Positions 27,072 through 36,615 of a stretch of 64,000 nucleotides of DNA are shown one piece after another. The position numbers were made by a program, and so were the translations under genes. Numbering within the stretch: the first letter of the stretch is position 1; every line of letters starts with the position of its first letter. The DNA lies in contig NZ_AGFU01000014.1 in the NCBI RefSeq assembly GCF_000226955.1, positions 1-64,000 on the forward strand, given 5' to 3'. This stretch comes from Sphingomonas elodea ATCC 31461. GTDB lineage: Bacteria > Pseudomonadota > Alphaproteobacteria > Sphingomonadales > Sphingomonadaceae. The notes under the pieces are model-generated. The model saw only the letters and a list, made by a program, of their open reading frames with translations, did not search any database and had not been told where the DNA came from.

Positions 27072-27752
27072 ATGGCCCTTATGGTCGACCCTGCGCCCCT
27101 CGAAGCGCCCCGTTTCGAAGCGATGCGCCACGCCATGGTGGCGAGCCAGCTGCGTACCAACGCGGTGAACGATCCCCGTGTGGTCACGGCGATGTCGCGC
27201 GTGCCGCGCGAGGCCTTCCTGCCCACCGACCAGCGCGCGATGGCCTATCGCGACACGCTGCTGCCGCTGGGCAATGGCCGCCGCCACGACTCGCCGCTGG
27301 TGATCGGGCGGCTGCTGACCGAAGCGGAACTGCAGCCGACCGACCATGTGCTGCTCATCGGCGCGGCCGGCGGCTATGCCGCAGCGCTGCTTTCCGGCCT
27401 GGTGGCGTCGGTGGTCGCGCTGGAGGAAGAGCCCTCGCTGCTCGCCATCGCGCGTGGCGGTCTTGCCGGGGCGGCCAATGTCGAGCTGGTCCAGGGTCCG
27501 CTCAATGCCGGCTGGGCCGCGCGCGGTCCCTATGATCTGGTGGTGATCGACGGCGCGGTGGAGGAACTGCCGCAGGTGATCCTCGATCAGGTCAAGATCG
27601 GTGGCCGTGTGGTTTCCGGCGTGCTCGATCGCGGCGTGTCGCGTCTTGCGGTTGGCCGTCGCACCGAAGGGGGCTTCGGTCTCGTCGACTTCCTGGATAT
27701 CGAAGTGGCGACGCTGCCGGGCTTTGAAAAACCGAGAAAATTTACCTTTTAA
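27072..27752 (+). CDS. protein-L-isoaspartate O-methyltransferase-like protein
   Basis: About 226 aa of the PCMT family: N-terminal RHAMVASQLRTNAVNDPRVV, substrate region VPREAFLPTDQRAMAYRD, and a Rossmann fold. The SAM loop reads LLIGAAGGYAAALL rather than the usual IGTGSGY, and the next acidic residue is in ALEEEPSL. It may have drifted from repairing isoaspartate. It precedes tolC by 17 bases, suggesting joint transcription. GTG/ATG/ATG are consecutive at 27066-27074; the third has the best SD spacing (GGAG, five bases). Confidence 0.85.
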   Translation: MALMVDPAPLEAPRFEAMRHAMVASQLRTNAVNDPRVVTAMSRVPREAFLPTDQRAMAYRDTLLPLGNGRRHDSPLVIGRLLTEAELQPTDHVLLIGAAGGYAAALLSGLVASVVALEEEPSLLAIARGGLAGAANVELVQGPLNAGWAARGPYDLVVIDGAVEELPQVILDQVKIGGRVVSGVLDRGVSRLAVGRRTEGGFGLVDFLDIEVATLPGFEKPRKFTF

Positions 27753-27769
27753 CCTTAAAAGCGGGGCTC

Positions 27770-29326
27770 ATGCGACTGAACATTTTGCTCATTGGTGTGA
27801 GCCTCGTTTCCCTCGGGGCCCCGGCGCTGGCGCAGGACGCGCCCAGCGGCCGGCAGGACGTGCCGTCCCCCGGCGCCAAGACGGCGGCGCCGACGACGAC
27901 GCTGCAGGATGCGCTGGCGCAGGCCTATGCGACCAACCCGGACCTGCAGGGTCAGCGGGCCAATCAGCGCGCGAACGACGAGAATGTTCCGATCGCACGA
28001 TCGCAGGGGCTCCCCGGTTTCAACGCGACCGGCAGTGCCAATGACAGCCTGTACAATACCGCGTCGAACCCGCTGACGCCGACGCGGCAGGCGCAGCTTG
28101 GGCTCAACCTGTCGCAGCCGATCTACAATGGCGGCCGGATCCGCAATTCGGTGCGCGCCGCCGAGGTTCGGGTGAATGCCGGTCGCGCCAATCTGCGCGG
28201 TACCGAGGCGGACATCTTTACCCAGACGGTTACCGCCTATCTGAACGTGATCCGCGACGAATCGATCGTCCGGCTCAACCAGGAAAACGTCCACGTCCTC
28301 GAGGTGAACCTGCAGGCGACTCGCGATCGCTTCCAGGTCGGCGACCTCACCCGGACCGACGTCGCCCAGTCCGAGGCGCGCCTCGCGCTCGCACAGGCGC
28401 AGCTTCGCAATGCCGAGGCACAGCTGATCGGCAGCCGTGAAACCTATATCCGCGTCGTCGGCACGCCGCCGGGCGTGCTCGCCCCGCCGCCGCCGCTGCC
28501 GAACTTGCCGGAGGACGTGCAGACCGCCGAGCAGGTCGCGCTGGCCAACAATCCCTTTCTTGAAGCGGCCCAGCTATCGCGCGACGCCACCCGCTACGAC
28601 ACCCGGGTCGCGCAGGCCGGGCGCCTGCCGCAGGTGAGCCTCGGCGCCGGGGGCAACTATACCAATTATCTAGGCTCCATCGGCAGCGTCGGCGGCATCT
28701 CGTCGGGCGTGCCGAACGCGACCACCAACGCCACGCTGGGCGTGCAGGTGACCCTGCCGCTGTTCCAGGCCGGGCGCCCCGCGGCGCAGGTGCGCCAGGC
28801 CCAGGCCCGGGAAGGTGCCGCGATCGAGCAGGTGACGCTTACCGAGCGCGGCGTGATCGCCCAGGCGCGCTCGGCCTATGCCGCCTATCAGGCGTCGCTC
28901 CGGGTGATCGAGTCGTCGCGCACGGCGGTGCAGGCCAACCAGCTAAGCCTCGAAGGCGTGCGGGCCGAGAACAGCGTCGGCACCCGCACCATCCTCGACA
29001 TCCTGAACGCCGAGCAGGAGCTGCTCAATTCGCAGGTCCAGTATGTCACCGCGGAGCGCGACGCCTATGTGGCCGGCTTCACCCTGCTGGCGGCGATGGG
29101 GCGCGCACAGGCGAAGGACCTGAACTTCGACAGCCGGCTGCTCTATGACCCGAGCGTCAATTACAAGCGGGTGCGCAACCGCATCAACGACTGGCGCGAC
29201 GACAAGACGCCCCAGCCGGTGGCGAGCAGCACCCGCTCGACCCCGCCGCAAAGCGCGCAGGTGGTGGGAGCACCGCTGGATCCCACGCTCCAGCGTTCGG
29301 TTGACAGCACCCGTCCGAATCCCTGA
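27770..29326 (+). CDS. tolC: TolC-family outer membrane channel protein
   Basis: 518 aa. Signal peptide ends near ALAQ-DAP (about residue 22). A Pro/Ser linker is followed by two TolC repeats: LQDALAQAYATNPDLQGQRAN, LSQPIYNGGRIRNSVRAAE, then VTLPLFQAGRPAAQVRQA and GTRTILDILNAEQELLNSQ. It is the outer-membrane exit duct for type I secretion or efflux pumps. The C-terminal 50 residues are Ser/Thr/Pro-rich and probably disordered. No inner-membrane partner is encoded here. Confidence 0.93.
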   Translation: MRLNILLIGVSLVSLGAPALAQDAPSGRQDVPSPGAKTAAPTTTLQDALAQAYATNPDLQGQRANQRANDENVPIARSQGLPGFNATGSANDSLYNTASNPLTPTRQAQLGLNLSQPIYNGGRIRNSVRAAEVRVNAGRANLRGTEADIFTQTVTAYLNVIRDESIVRLNQENVHVLEVNLQATRDRFQVGDLTRTDVAQSEARLALAQAQLRNAEAQLIGSRETYIRVVGTPPGVLAPPPPLPNLPEDVQTAEQVALANNPFLEAAQLSRDATRYDTRVAQAGRLPQVSLGAGGNYTNYLGSIGSVGGISSGVPNATTNATLGVQVTLPLFQAGRPAAQVRQAQAREGAAIEQVTLTERGVIAQARSAYAAYQASLRVIESSRTAVQANQLSLEGVRAENSVGTRTILDILNAEQELLNSQVQYVTAERDAYVAGFTLLAAMGRAQAKDLNFDSRLLYDPSVNYKRVRNRINDWRDDKTPQPVASSTRSTPPQSAQVVGAPLDPTLQRSVDSTRPNP

Positions 29327-29357
29327 TTGAGGGCTTTCGTACCGCTCGAACGTCAGG

Positions 29358-29801
29358 ATGGACGCGATGGGGACTGCCAGCAGCGAGCCGTCGATGGAGG
29401 AGATCCTCGCATCGATCAAACGGATCATCGCCGATGACGAGCCCGGCGCGGTCGCCCGTGGGCGTCCGCTCCGCGCAGTGCCGGAGCCAGAGCCCGCAGA
29501 GGCCGAGGAACCGCACGAGGATGTGCTCGAACTGAGCGAGGCGATCGCCGTAGCGCCGACACCCCTCGCCGCGCCGGCCGATCCGATCCTGTCCGATCGC
29601 GTCGCCGAGGCGAGCCGCGAGAAGCTCGAGGCGCTGTCGCGGCTGATCGTGAAGCCGCAGGTGGCGGGCTCGGACACCCTGGAGGGTTTGGTCCGCGAGA
29701 TGCTGAAGCCGATGTTGCGGGACTGGCTCGACCAGAACCTGCCGCAGCTCGTCGAGCAGATCGTCGCACGCGAAATCGCGCGGATCACCGGCAGTCGCTG
29801 A
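29358..29801 (+). CDS. PopZ-like DUF2497 protein
   Basis: 147 aa with the DUF2497 layout: N-terminal EPSMEEILASIKRIIADDE, an acidic Pro/Glu-rich middle (about 35-75), and a C-terminal helical block LEGLVREMLKPMLRDWLDQNLP. In Caulobacter PopZ, this C-terminal part polymerises into the polar hub. Polar organiser role is inferred. Start MDAMGTASS; a second Met at residue 4 is possible. Confidence 0.88.
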   Translation: MDAMGTASSEPSMEEILASIKRIIADDEPGAVARGRPLRAVPEPEPAEAEEPHEDVLELSEAIAVAPTPLAAPADPILSDRVAEASREKLEALSRLIVKPQVAGSDTLEGLVREMLKPMLRDWLDQNLPQLVEQIVAREIARITGSR

Positions 29802-29853
29802 GTCGCAAACGTCCGATTGTATCGGGCGTTACCTTGTGGCTATCGTGGCGGCC

Positions 29854-31899
29854 ATGAAGCAGTTCCTCGTCGCGGGCGTTGCGCTCGCCGCCCTCGCAGC
29901 GCCGGCCTCGGCGCGAGACCTCACCATCCAGGACGTTGTCGGCCTCTCCCGGGTAGGCGCGCCTGCCGTATCCCCCGACGGGCGCTGGCTCGTCTGGCAG
30001 CAACGCGAGACCGATCTGGCCGCCAACAAGGGTCGCTACGACCTGTGGCGGCTCGACCTGGCCGCCAAGGGCGCCAGGCCCGAGAAGCTGGTCGCCGAGC
30101 CGCTGGTCAACGAAACCGCCCCGCAATTCTCGGCCGACGGCAAGACCGTGTGGTTCCAGTCGGACAAAGGCGGCGAGGATGCGGTGTGGTCCGTGTCGAT
30201 CACCGGCGGCACGCCCGTCCAGCTGACCCACATCCAGGGTGGGTTCAGCGGGTTCAAGGTCTCGCCGGACGGGTCGAAGCTGCTCGTCTGGGCCGATCGC
30301 AAGCCCGGCGCCCCCAGCGTCACCCCGGCGATGGAGAAGAAGGATGCGAACGCCGGCTCGGGCCGCGTCTACAGCCAGCTCTTCGTGCGCCACTGGGATA
30401 CATGGGCGGACGGCACCCGCTCGCAGCTGTTCGTCCTGCCGTTCGGGCCGCAGGGCGCGACCGGCGACGGCGTCGCGATCGAGGGCGGCCTGATCGGCGA
30501 CACGCCTTCGAAGCCTTCGGGCGGCGGCGAGGAAGTCGCCTGGAGCGCCGACGGCAAGACCATCTATTTCGCCCTGCGCGAGGCCGGGCGGATCGAGGCG
30601 CTGTCGACCGATCTCGATATTTTCGCCGCCCCTGCAGACGGTTCGTCGGCGCCGGTGAACCTCACCAAGGGCAATGGCGGCATGGACAATCTGCCGACGC
30701 CGTCGCCCGACGTGAAGTGGCTAGCCTGGTTCGCGATGGCGCGGCCGGGCTATGAGGCGGATCGCCAGGTGCTGATGCTGCGCAACCTCGCCACCGGCGA
30801 TGTGCGTGCGCTGACGGAGAAATGGGACCGTTCGGTCGCCTCGATCGCCTGGGGGCCGGATTCGAAAACGATCTACGTCACTGCGCAGGATGTGCAGGAG
30901 GAGCCGATCTTCGCGGTGTCGCTCGACGGCAAGGTCGAGCGGCTGACCCAGCAGGGCAGCGTCTCCGCGGTGGTGCCGACCAAGGGTGGCCTCGTCTATG
31001 CGATGAACAGCCTCACCGCGCCGGACGATTTCTACTGGCTGAAGGGCAAGAAGAGCACGCGCCTCACTTCCGTGAACGCAGAGAAGCTCGCCGGCATCGC
31101 GATGCCCGAGGTGACGCGCTTCAGCTTCAACGGTGCCAATGGCGACACCGTCTGGGGCTATGTCGCCAAGCCGGCCGGGCTGGCGGCGGATGCCAAGGCG
31201 CCGATCGCATTCATCGTCCATGGCGGGCCGCAGGGCAGTATGGGCAATAGCTGGTCGTACCGGTGGAACCCGGCGGTGTTCGCCGGCGGCGGCTATGCGG
31301 TGGTCGCGGTCGATTTCCACGGCTCCACCGGCTATGGTCAGGCCTTCACCGATGCGATCCGCAACAATTGGGGCGGCTGGCCGCTGGAGGACCTGAAGAA
31401 GGGCCTCAAGGCCGCGACCGATCGCTTCACCTTCCTCGACGGCGACAAGGCCTGCGCGCTCGGCGCGTCCTATGGCGGCTATATGATGAACTGGATCGAG
31501 GGCCAGTGGCCGGATCGCTTCAAGTGCATCGTCCAGCATGACGGCGTGTTCGACGCCCGCGCCATGGCCTATGAGACCGAAGAACTCTGGTTCGACGAAT
31601 GGGAACATGGCGGCAAGGCCTATTTCGAGGATCCCGCCGCGTTCGAGCGCTGGAATCCCGTCAATTACGTCAGCGCGTGGAAAACGCCGCAGCTGGTGAT
31701 TACCAGCGAGAAGGATTTCCGCATCCCCTACACCCAGGGGCTGGCGGCCTTCACCGCGCTCCAGCGCCGCGAGATACCGTCCAAGCTGCTCGTCTTCCCG
31801 GACGAGAACCACTGGGTCCTCAAGCCCAAGAACTCGCTGCAATGGTATGGCGAGGTGCTCGGCTGGATGAACCAGTGGACCGGCAAGGCGGGGAAGTGA
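29854..31899 (+). CDS. S9 family (prolyl oligopeptidase) serine peptidase, exported
   Basis: 681 aa. Signal peptide MKQFLVAGVALAALAAPASA-RD. A beta-propeller built of VSPDGRWLVWQQ-type blades (about 25-400) is followed by an alpha/beta hydrolase domain. Catalytic triad by position: Ser539 in GASYGG, Asp621 in SEKDFRIPY, His653 in DENHWV. Likely periplasmic dipeptidyl or acylaminoacyl peptidase. An in-frame GTG six codons upstream lacks the clean signal sequence. Confidence 0.94.
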   Translation: MKQFLVAGVALAALAAPASARDLTIQDVVGLSRVGAPAVSPDGRWLVWQQRETDLAANKGRYDLWRLDLAAKGARPEKLVAEPLVNETAPQFSADGKTVWFQSDKGGEDAVWSVSITGGTPVQLTHIQGGFSGFKVSPDGSKLLVWADRKPGAPSVTPAMEKKDANAGSGRVYSQLFVRHWDTWADGTRSQLFVLPFGPQGATGDGVAIEGGLIGDTPSKPSGGGEEVAWSADGKTIYFALREAGRIEALSTDLDIFAAPADGSSAPVNLTKGNGGMDNLPTPSPDVKWLAWFAMARPGYEADRQVLMLRNLATGDVRALTEKWDRSVASIAWGPDSKTIYVTAQDVQEEPIFAVSLDGKVERLTQQGSVSAVVPTKGGLVYAMNSLTAPDDFYWLKGKKSTRLTSVNAEKLAGIAMPEVTRFSFNGANGDTVWGYVAKPAGLAADAKAPIAFIVHGGPQGSMGNSWSYRWNPAVFAGGGYAVVAVDFHGSTGYGQAFTDAIRNNWGGWPLEDLKKGLKAATDRFTFLDGDKACALGASYGGYMMNWIEGQWPDRFKCIVQHDGVFDARAMAYETEELWFDEWEHGGKAYFEDPAAFERWNPVNYVSAWKTPQLVITSEKDFRIPYTQGLAAFTALQRREIPSKLLVFPDENHWVLKPKNSLQWYGEVLGWMNQWTGKAGK

Positions 31900-31935
31900 T
31901 CGAAGGGGAGGGGCGACGGCCCCTCCCGACTATGC

Positions 31936-32030
31936 GTCATTCCGGCAAAAGCCGGAATCCATTAGGGTCTCCGCAGAAGCGCCTCCTGCGCCCGGGTGGC
32001 GTCTGGATCCCGTCTTCCGCCGGGATGACG
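31936..32030. repeat. palindromic repeat between convergent genes (family member 2)
   Basis: Same architecture as the element at 15025-15118: two 26-base inverted arms (31936-31961, 32005-32030). The left arm forms ATTCCGGC-AAAA-GCCGGAAT and the right a mirror hairpin ending CGGGATGAC. It lies between the converging S9 peptidase and MOSC genes. Arms match the first copy closely while the centres differ. Confidence 0.92.
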
Positions 32031-32040
32031 GCTTGAGACT

Positions 32041-32760
32041 CTATCCCAGCACCCGCACCGGATCGCCCAGCCGGATCAGCCCCGGTCGCGCGGGTGCCGA
32101 ATAGAGGCCGTAACAGGCAGCAAAGCGCTGGGCGACGGTGCGCAGGATTGTCGGGTCCTTGGCGCCGGTATCCGGATCGATCGTGATCAGCACGCAGCGC
32201 TGGATCGGATCGGCGCACTGCACGATCGCGCCGTCGTCGCGCGGGGCCCCGAACGCCAGGCGCTGGCCCTGCCATTGTTCGGGGAGCAGTTCGCTTTCGA
32301 TCGTGACGTTGATGCGGAAGCGGCGGGGGTCGATCCGGCCGCCATGCGCGGTCTCCAGCGCGCGGTGGCCCGCGCTGGTCTGAAGCGACACCGGCATCGA
32401 GTCGTAGACGCCGCGCGCCACCTGGATCAGCGAGACCGGCTCGCGCGCGGCTTCGGCGAGGTGCGCGTGCAGCCCCGCATCGTGGAGCGAACGGATGCCG
32501 CCGTCTGGTGTCTCGACCTGAATGGCGCTGGTCTTGGGCGCTGCGGGGTCGGCGAAGCGCGCCCGGTGCAGCACCATGCCCGGCACCTCGCGCGCGGTAA
32601 GCCACGGAAAGCGCGTGCCGTTGCCCGCGCGCACAAAGGCATATTGGCGGTCGCCCTCGATGCCCTGCCAGTCCATCTCGGCAACCGACAAGGCCTCGCC
32701 CGCCATGGACTTTACCGGAAAGCGGGCAAGGGCGGAAACGTGGCCGACGATCATGCTCAT
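32041..32760 (-). CDS. MOSC-domain protein
   Basis: 239 aa with an N-terminal MOSC-associated barrel (GHVSALARFPVKSMAGEAL) and a C-terminal MOSC domain containing PRRFRINVTIESELLPEQW and the conserved Cys in IQRCVLITIDPDTG (about residue 193). Relatives include YcbX and mARC, which reduce N-hydroxylated bases using molybdenum cofactor; that assignment is tentative. GGGAG four bases before the ATG fixes the start. Divergent from recA. Confidence 0.88.
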   Translation of the reverse strand: MSMIVGHVSALARFPVKSMAGEALSVAEMDWQGIEGDRQYAFVRAGNGTRFPWLTAREVPGMVLHRARFADPAAPKTSAIQVETPDGGIRSLHDAGLHAHLAEAAREPVSLIQVARGVYDSMPVSLQTSAGHRALETAHGGRIDPRRFRINVTIESELLPEQWQGQRLAFGAPRDDGAIVQCADPIQRCVLITIDPDTGAKDPTILRTVAQRFAACYGLYSAPARPGLIRLGDPVRVLG

Positions 32761-32808
32761 GGCTCTCCCGCTAGCCAGCGGGGGCGGCCGCTGCAAATGT
32801 TCCTGTAG

Positions 32809-32823
32809 GTTCCCCTCTTGTTC
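32809..32823. promoter_or_regulatory. SOS box (GTTC-N7-GTTC) of recA
   Basis: Exact alphaproteobacterial LexA site, GTTC-CCCTCTT-GTTC. It overlaps a possible -35 (TTGTTC, 32818-32823) that is 17 bases from TACATC at 32841. A further GTTC at 32799 is six bases before the first half-site, and the second half-site also pairs with GAAC (GTTC-N5-GAAC), so the region is dense in half-sites. Confidence 0.85.
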
Positions 32824-32898
32824 TCGTAGAACAAATGGAATACATCAGGTCCAACAGTTGAACGCGGCACGTAAACCCTCTAGCGACGAGGCTTCCCA

Positions 32899-33969
32899 AT
32901 GGCAGCATCTCTCAAGGTGATCGACGGCAATATGGCCAATCCCACGGACAAGCAGAAGGCGCTCGACGCCGCCCTCGCGCAGATCGACCGCGCCTTCGGC
33001 AAGGGCTCGGCCATGCGGCTGGGCTCGAAGGAGACGATGCAGGTCGAGGCGATCTCCACCGGCTCGCTCGGGCTCGACATCGCGCTCGGCGTCGGCGGGC
33101 TGCCGCGCGGCCGCGTGATCGAGGTCTATGGTCCGGAAAGCTCGGGCAAGACGACGCTGGCGCTGCACGTGATCGCCGAGGCGCAGAAGAATGGCGGTGT
33201 GGCCGCGTTCGTCGACGCCGAGCACGCGCTCGACCCGGTCTATGCCAAGAAGCTGGGCGTCAATATCGACGAGTTGATCGTCTCGCAGCCCGATACCGGC
33301 GAGCAGGCGCTGGAGATCACCGATACGCTGGTCCGCTCGAACGCGATCGACGTGCTGGTGGTCGACTCGGTCGCGGCCCTGGTGCCGCGCGCCGAAATCG
33401 AGGGCGAGATGGGCGACAGCCATGTCGGCCTCCAGGCGCGGCTGATGTCGCAGAGCCTGCGCAAGCTGACCGGCTCGATCAGCCGCTCGCGCTGCATGGT
33501 GATCTTCATCAACCAGCTGCGCATGAAGATCGGCGTGATGTACGGCAACCCGGAAACGACGACGGGCGGCAACGCGCTCAAATTCTACGCCTCGGTCCGC
33601 CTCGACATCCGCCGCACCGGCCAGATCAAGGACCGCGACGAGATCATCGGCAACGCCACCCGCGTGAAGGTGGTGAAGAACAAGGTCGCGCCGCCGTTCA
33701 AGCAGGTCGAATTCGACATCATGTACGGCGAGGGCATCTCAAAGATCGGCGAGATTCTCGATCTCGGCGTGAAGGCGGGGCTGGTCGAGAAGTCGGGTGC
33801 CTGGTTCAGCTATGACAGCATCCGCATCGGCCAGGGGCGCGAGAATTCGAAGAACTTCCTGCGCGAGAATCCTGAGGTGTGTGCCCGGCTGGAAGCCGCG
33901 ATCCGCGGCCGCACCGAGCAGGTCGCCGAAGGGCTGATGGCCGGGCCGGAGCCCGACGACGATATCTGA
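32899..33969 (+). CDS. recA: recombinase A
   Basis: Strand exchange and LexA co-protease activity. 356 aa: Walker A GPESSGKT (78-85), DAEHALDP, the Walker B strand [12 protein letters not shown], and the L2 region [22 protein letters not shown]. The C-terminal tail is acidic (PEPDDDI). Start [10 protein letters not shown]; an alternative start at 32932 (MANPTDKQ) would remove 11 residues. Expressed alone behind an SOS box. Confidence 0.98.
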   Translation: MAASLKVIDGNMANPTDKQKALDAALAQIDRAFGKGSAMRLGSKETMQVEAISTGSLGLDIALGVGGLPRGRVIEVYGPESSGKTTLALHVIAEAQKNGGVAAFVDAEHALDPVYAKKLGVNIDELIVSQPDTGEQALEITDTLVRSNAIDVLVVDSVAALVPRAEIEGEMGDSHVGLQARLMSQSLRKLTGSISRSRCMVIFINQLRMKIGVMYGNPETTTGGNALKFYASVRLDIRRTGQIKDRDEIIGNATRVKVVKNKVAPPFKQVEFDIMYGEGISKIGEILDLGVKAGLVEKSGAWFSYDSIRIGQGRENSKNFLRENPEVCARLEAAIRGRTEQVAEGLMAGPEPDDDI

Positions 33970-34015
33970 TCGGTCAATCTCCGTGGCGGCGGGGCCGGCC
34001 GGGACATGCGATGCC

Positions 34016-34345
34016 ATGTTCTCGGCGGACCTCGCTGCCCATCTCTCTGCGGCCCGGCTGTTTCTGCGATCGGCGTGGCCCCAGGCGACGGAACGGCAGG
34101 CGGCGCACGGAGCCGGCCGGATGTTCCTCTACGCGGCGCCGGATAGTACGGCAGCGGTGCTTCGGCTGATCGCCGATCCGCCCCATCTGCTGCTCCATTT
34201 TGCCGCAGGTGTGGGCTTGCCCGATCCGGCCGGATTGCTGCAGGGCGAAGGCCGGCGCGGGCGCTTTGTCTGCCTCGGTGCGGTGGGAGACGAGGATCGT
34301 CCGGCGTTGACGGCGTTGATCGCTGCTGCGACTGCGGCCAACTGA
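34016..34345 (+). CDS. DUF1801-like small protein
   Basis: 109 aa from MFSADLAAHLSAARLFLRSA. The C-terminal half (LLLHFAAGVGLPDPAGLLQGEG, then RFVCLGAVGDEDRPALTALI) fits the DUF1801 fold shared with frataxin-like YdhG proteins. Start uncertain: three ATGs and a GTG at 33983 occur in the first 40 bases, none with a good SD. Function unknown. Confidence 0.6.
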   Translation: MFSADLAAHLSAARLFLRSAWPQATERQAAHGAGRMFLYAAPDSTAAVLRLIADPPHLLLHFAAGVGLPDPAGLLQGEGRRGRFVCLGAVGDEDRPALTALIAAATAAN

Positions 34346-34368
34346 ACTGAGAAAATCTATTTAGTTCA
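34343..34368. promoter_or_regulatory. inverted repeat upstream of the catalase gene
   Basis: TGAACT and AGTTCA are separated by a 14-base A/T-rich spacer. The same bases read as GAAC-N16-GTT, close to the GGAAC / GTT promoter of the alphaproteobacterial general-stress sigma factor EcfG, though the first G is T. It lies 64 bases before the catalase ATG and overlaps the stop of the DUF1801 gene. Either a regulator site or a stress promoter; not resolved. Confidence 0.4.
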
Positions 34369-34431
34369 CCAAGCTAGCGCAACTGCCTGATCTACGGGTC
34401 GTTGGACCTTCGCACTCTCGCGAGGATTCCC

Positions 34432-36519
34432 ATGACCGATCAGAACAACCGCAACGCCCCCGCCGGCGGCGAGACGCATCAGGTGACCGATGCCGACCAT
34501 CCGGTGCTCACCACCAACCACGGCACGCCGATCAGCGACAACCAGAATCAGTTGAAGGCAGGGCCGCGCGGTCCGGTGCTGATTGAGGACGAAGTCTTCC
34601 GCGAGAAGATGAACCATTTCGATCACGAGCGCATTCCCGAGCGGATCGTCCACGCCCGCGGCTCGGCCGCGCACGGCTATTTCGAGGTTACCGACAGCCT
34701 CGCCGACGTCACCATCGCGGATCTGTTCCAGAAGAAGGGCCAGCGCACCGAGGTGTTCGTCCGCTTCTCGACCGTCGCGGGCGGCGCGGGCTCCGTCGAC
34801 ACGCCGCGCGACGTGCGCGGCTTCGCGGTGAAGTTCTACACCCGCGAAGGCAATTGGGATCTCGTCGGCAACAACATTCCCGTCTTCTTCATCCAGGACG
34901 CGATCAAGTTCCCCGACCTGATCCACGCCGCCAAGATGGAGGCCGATCGCGGCTATCCCCAGGCGGCGACCGCGCACGACACTTTCTGGGACTTCATCAG
35001 CCTGATGCCCGAATCGACCCATATGATCCTGTGGGCGATGTCCGACCGCACGCTGCCGCGCAGCTTCGCGACGATGGAGGGCTTCGGCGTCCACACCTTC
35101 CGGCTGATCAACGCCGAGGGGAAGAGCAGCTTCGTCAAGTTCCACTGGAAGCCCAAGGCGGGCCTCGCCTCGACGATCTGGGACGAGACGGTCAAGATCG
35201 CCGGGGCCGACCCCGATTTCCAGCGCCGCGACCTGTTCGAGCGGATCGACCGCGGCGATTATCCGACCTGGGAACTCGGCGTGCAGCTGTTCGACGAGGA
35301 CTTCGCCAACGCGCAGCCCTATGACGTGCTCGATGCGACCAAGCTGATCCCCGAGGAAGTGCTGCCGGTGCGGATCGTCGGGCGGATGGTGCTCGATCGC
35401 TATCCCGACAATTTCTTCGCCGAAACCGAACAGGCGGCGTTCGTGCCCGCCCATGTCGTCCCCGGCATCGGTTTCAGCAACGATCCGTTGCTCCAGGGGC
35501 GGCTGTTCAGTTATACCGACACGCAGCTGTCGCGGCTGGGATCGGTCAATTTCCACCAGCTGCCGATCAACGCCGCCAAGGGGCGTGCCGAGGCGGCAGG
35601 CTGCCCGTTCCTCAACCAGCAGCGCGACGGCCATATGCAGATGGCGGTGCCCAAGGGGCGCGCCAATTACGAGCCCAACAGCCTCGCCAAGGCCGGCGAG
35701 GAAGGCGGCGCGCGCGAGGATCCCGAGAAGGGCTACAAGACCTATCCAGCGGAGGAGCAGGGCCAGAAACTCCGTATCCGCGCGGAGAGCTTCGCCGACC
35801 ATTATAGTCAGGCGCGGCTGTTTTTCCGCTCGATGGATCCGGCCGAGCAGGCGCATATCGCCTCGGCGCTGGTGTTCGAGCTCTCGAAGGTCAGCCTCGA
35901 GCATATTCGCGTGGCGGTGATGGCCAATCTGCGCAACGTCGACGAGACGCTGGCCCAGCGCGTCGCCGATGGCCTGGCAATGGACCTGCCCGAAGCGGCC
36001 CCCACCGCCGCGCCGGTGCTCGACATGGAGCCGTCGCCGGCGCTGCGGATCATCCGTGGTCCGCGCGAGCTCCGCACGCTGGAGGGCAAGACCGTCGGCA
36101 TCCTTATCGCCGATGGCAGCGATGCGGGCGAGCTCTCGACGCTGAAGGACGCGGTCAAGGCCGCCGGCGGCCACGCGATGACGATCGCGCCGAAAGTGGG
36201 CAAGGTGCCGCTCTCGGACGGGTCGACGATCGCCGCGGATGCCCAGCTGTTCGGCCAGCCCTCGGTCACCGTGGATGCCTGCGCGGTGATCCTGTCGGAG
36301 GAGGCTGCGGCCAAGCTCGTCAAGGAAGGCGCTGCCGTGCAATGGGTGATGGACGCGTTCGGCCACCTCAAGGCAATCGGGGCCAACGCCGCCGCCCAGC
36401 CGCTGCTCGACAAGGCTGGCGTTGAGCCGGACGAGGGCGTGACCGACCTTCGCGGCTTCGTCGAGGCGGCGAAGCAGCGCTACTGGGACCGCGAGACGAA
36501 GGTGCGTACACTCGCCTGA
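34432..36519 (+). CDS. katE: large-subunit catalase (HPII/KatE type)
   Basis: Breaks down hydrogen peroxide. 695 aa: a catalase core with catalytic His74 in [24 protein letters not shown], and the haem-ligand Tyr361 in [12 protein letters not shown]-terminal flavodoxin/DJ-1-like domain of about 150 residues ([16 protein letters not shown] onward) is typical of large-subunit catalases. The N-terminal extension is polar. The ATG at 34432 follows CGAGGA and is preferred over a TTG ten codons earlier. Confidence 0.96.
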   Translation: MTDQNNRNAPAGGETHQVTDADHPVLTTNHGTPISDNQNQLKAGPRGPVLIEDEVFREKMNHFDHERIPERIVHARGSAAHGYFEVTDSLADVTIADLFQKKGQRTEVFVRFSTVAGGAGSVDTPRDVRGFAVKFYTREGNWDLVGNNIPVFFIQDAIKFPDLIHAAKMEADRGYPQAATAHDTFWDFISLMPESTHMILWAMSDRTLPRSFATMEGFGVHTFRLINAEGKSSFVKFHWKPKAGLASTIWDETVKIAGADPDFQRRDLFERIDRGDYPTWELGVQLFDEDFANAQPYDVLDATKLIPEEVLPVRIVGRMVLDRYPDNFFAETEQAAFVPAHVVPGIGFSNDPLLQGRLFSYTDTQLSRLGSVNFHQLPINAAKGRAEAAGCPFLNQQRDGHMQMAVPKGRANYEPNSLAKAGEEGGAREDPEKGYKTYPAEEQGQKLRIRAESFADHYSQARLFFRSMDPAEQAHIASALVFELSKVSLEHIRVAVMANLRNVDETLAQRVADGLAMDLPEAAPTAAPVLDMEPSPALRIIRGPRELRTLEGKTVGILIADGSDAGELSTLKDAVKAAGGHAMTIAPKVGKVPLSDGSTIAADAQLFGQPSVTVDACAVILSEEAAAKLVKEGAAVQWVMDAFGHLKAIGANAAAQPLLDKAGVEPDEGVTDLRGFVEAAKQRYWDRETKVRTLA

Positions 36520-36615
36520 CGGTCAGGCTCGGCTTGCGCTGCGGCCCCCCGTCGCGCAAGCTGCAGCCTTGTGCAGAAGCGACGGCGAACGCCGCGCGAC
36601 ACCGGAGGGGCCGCT

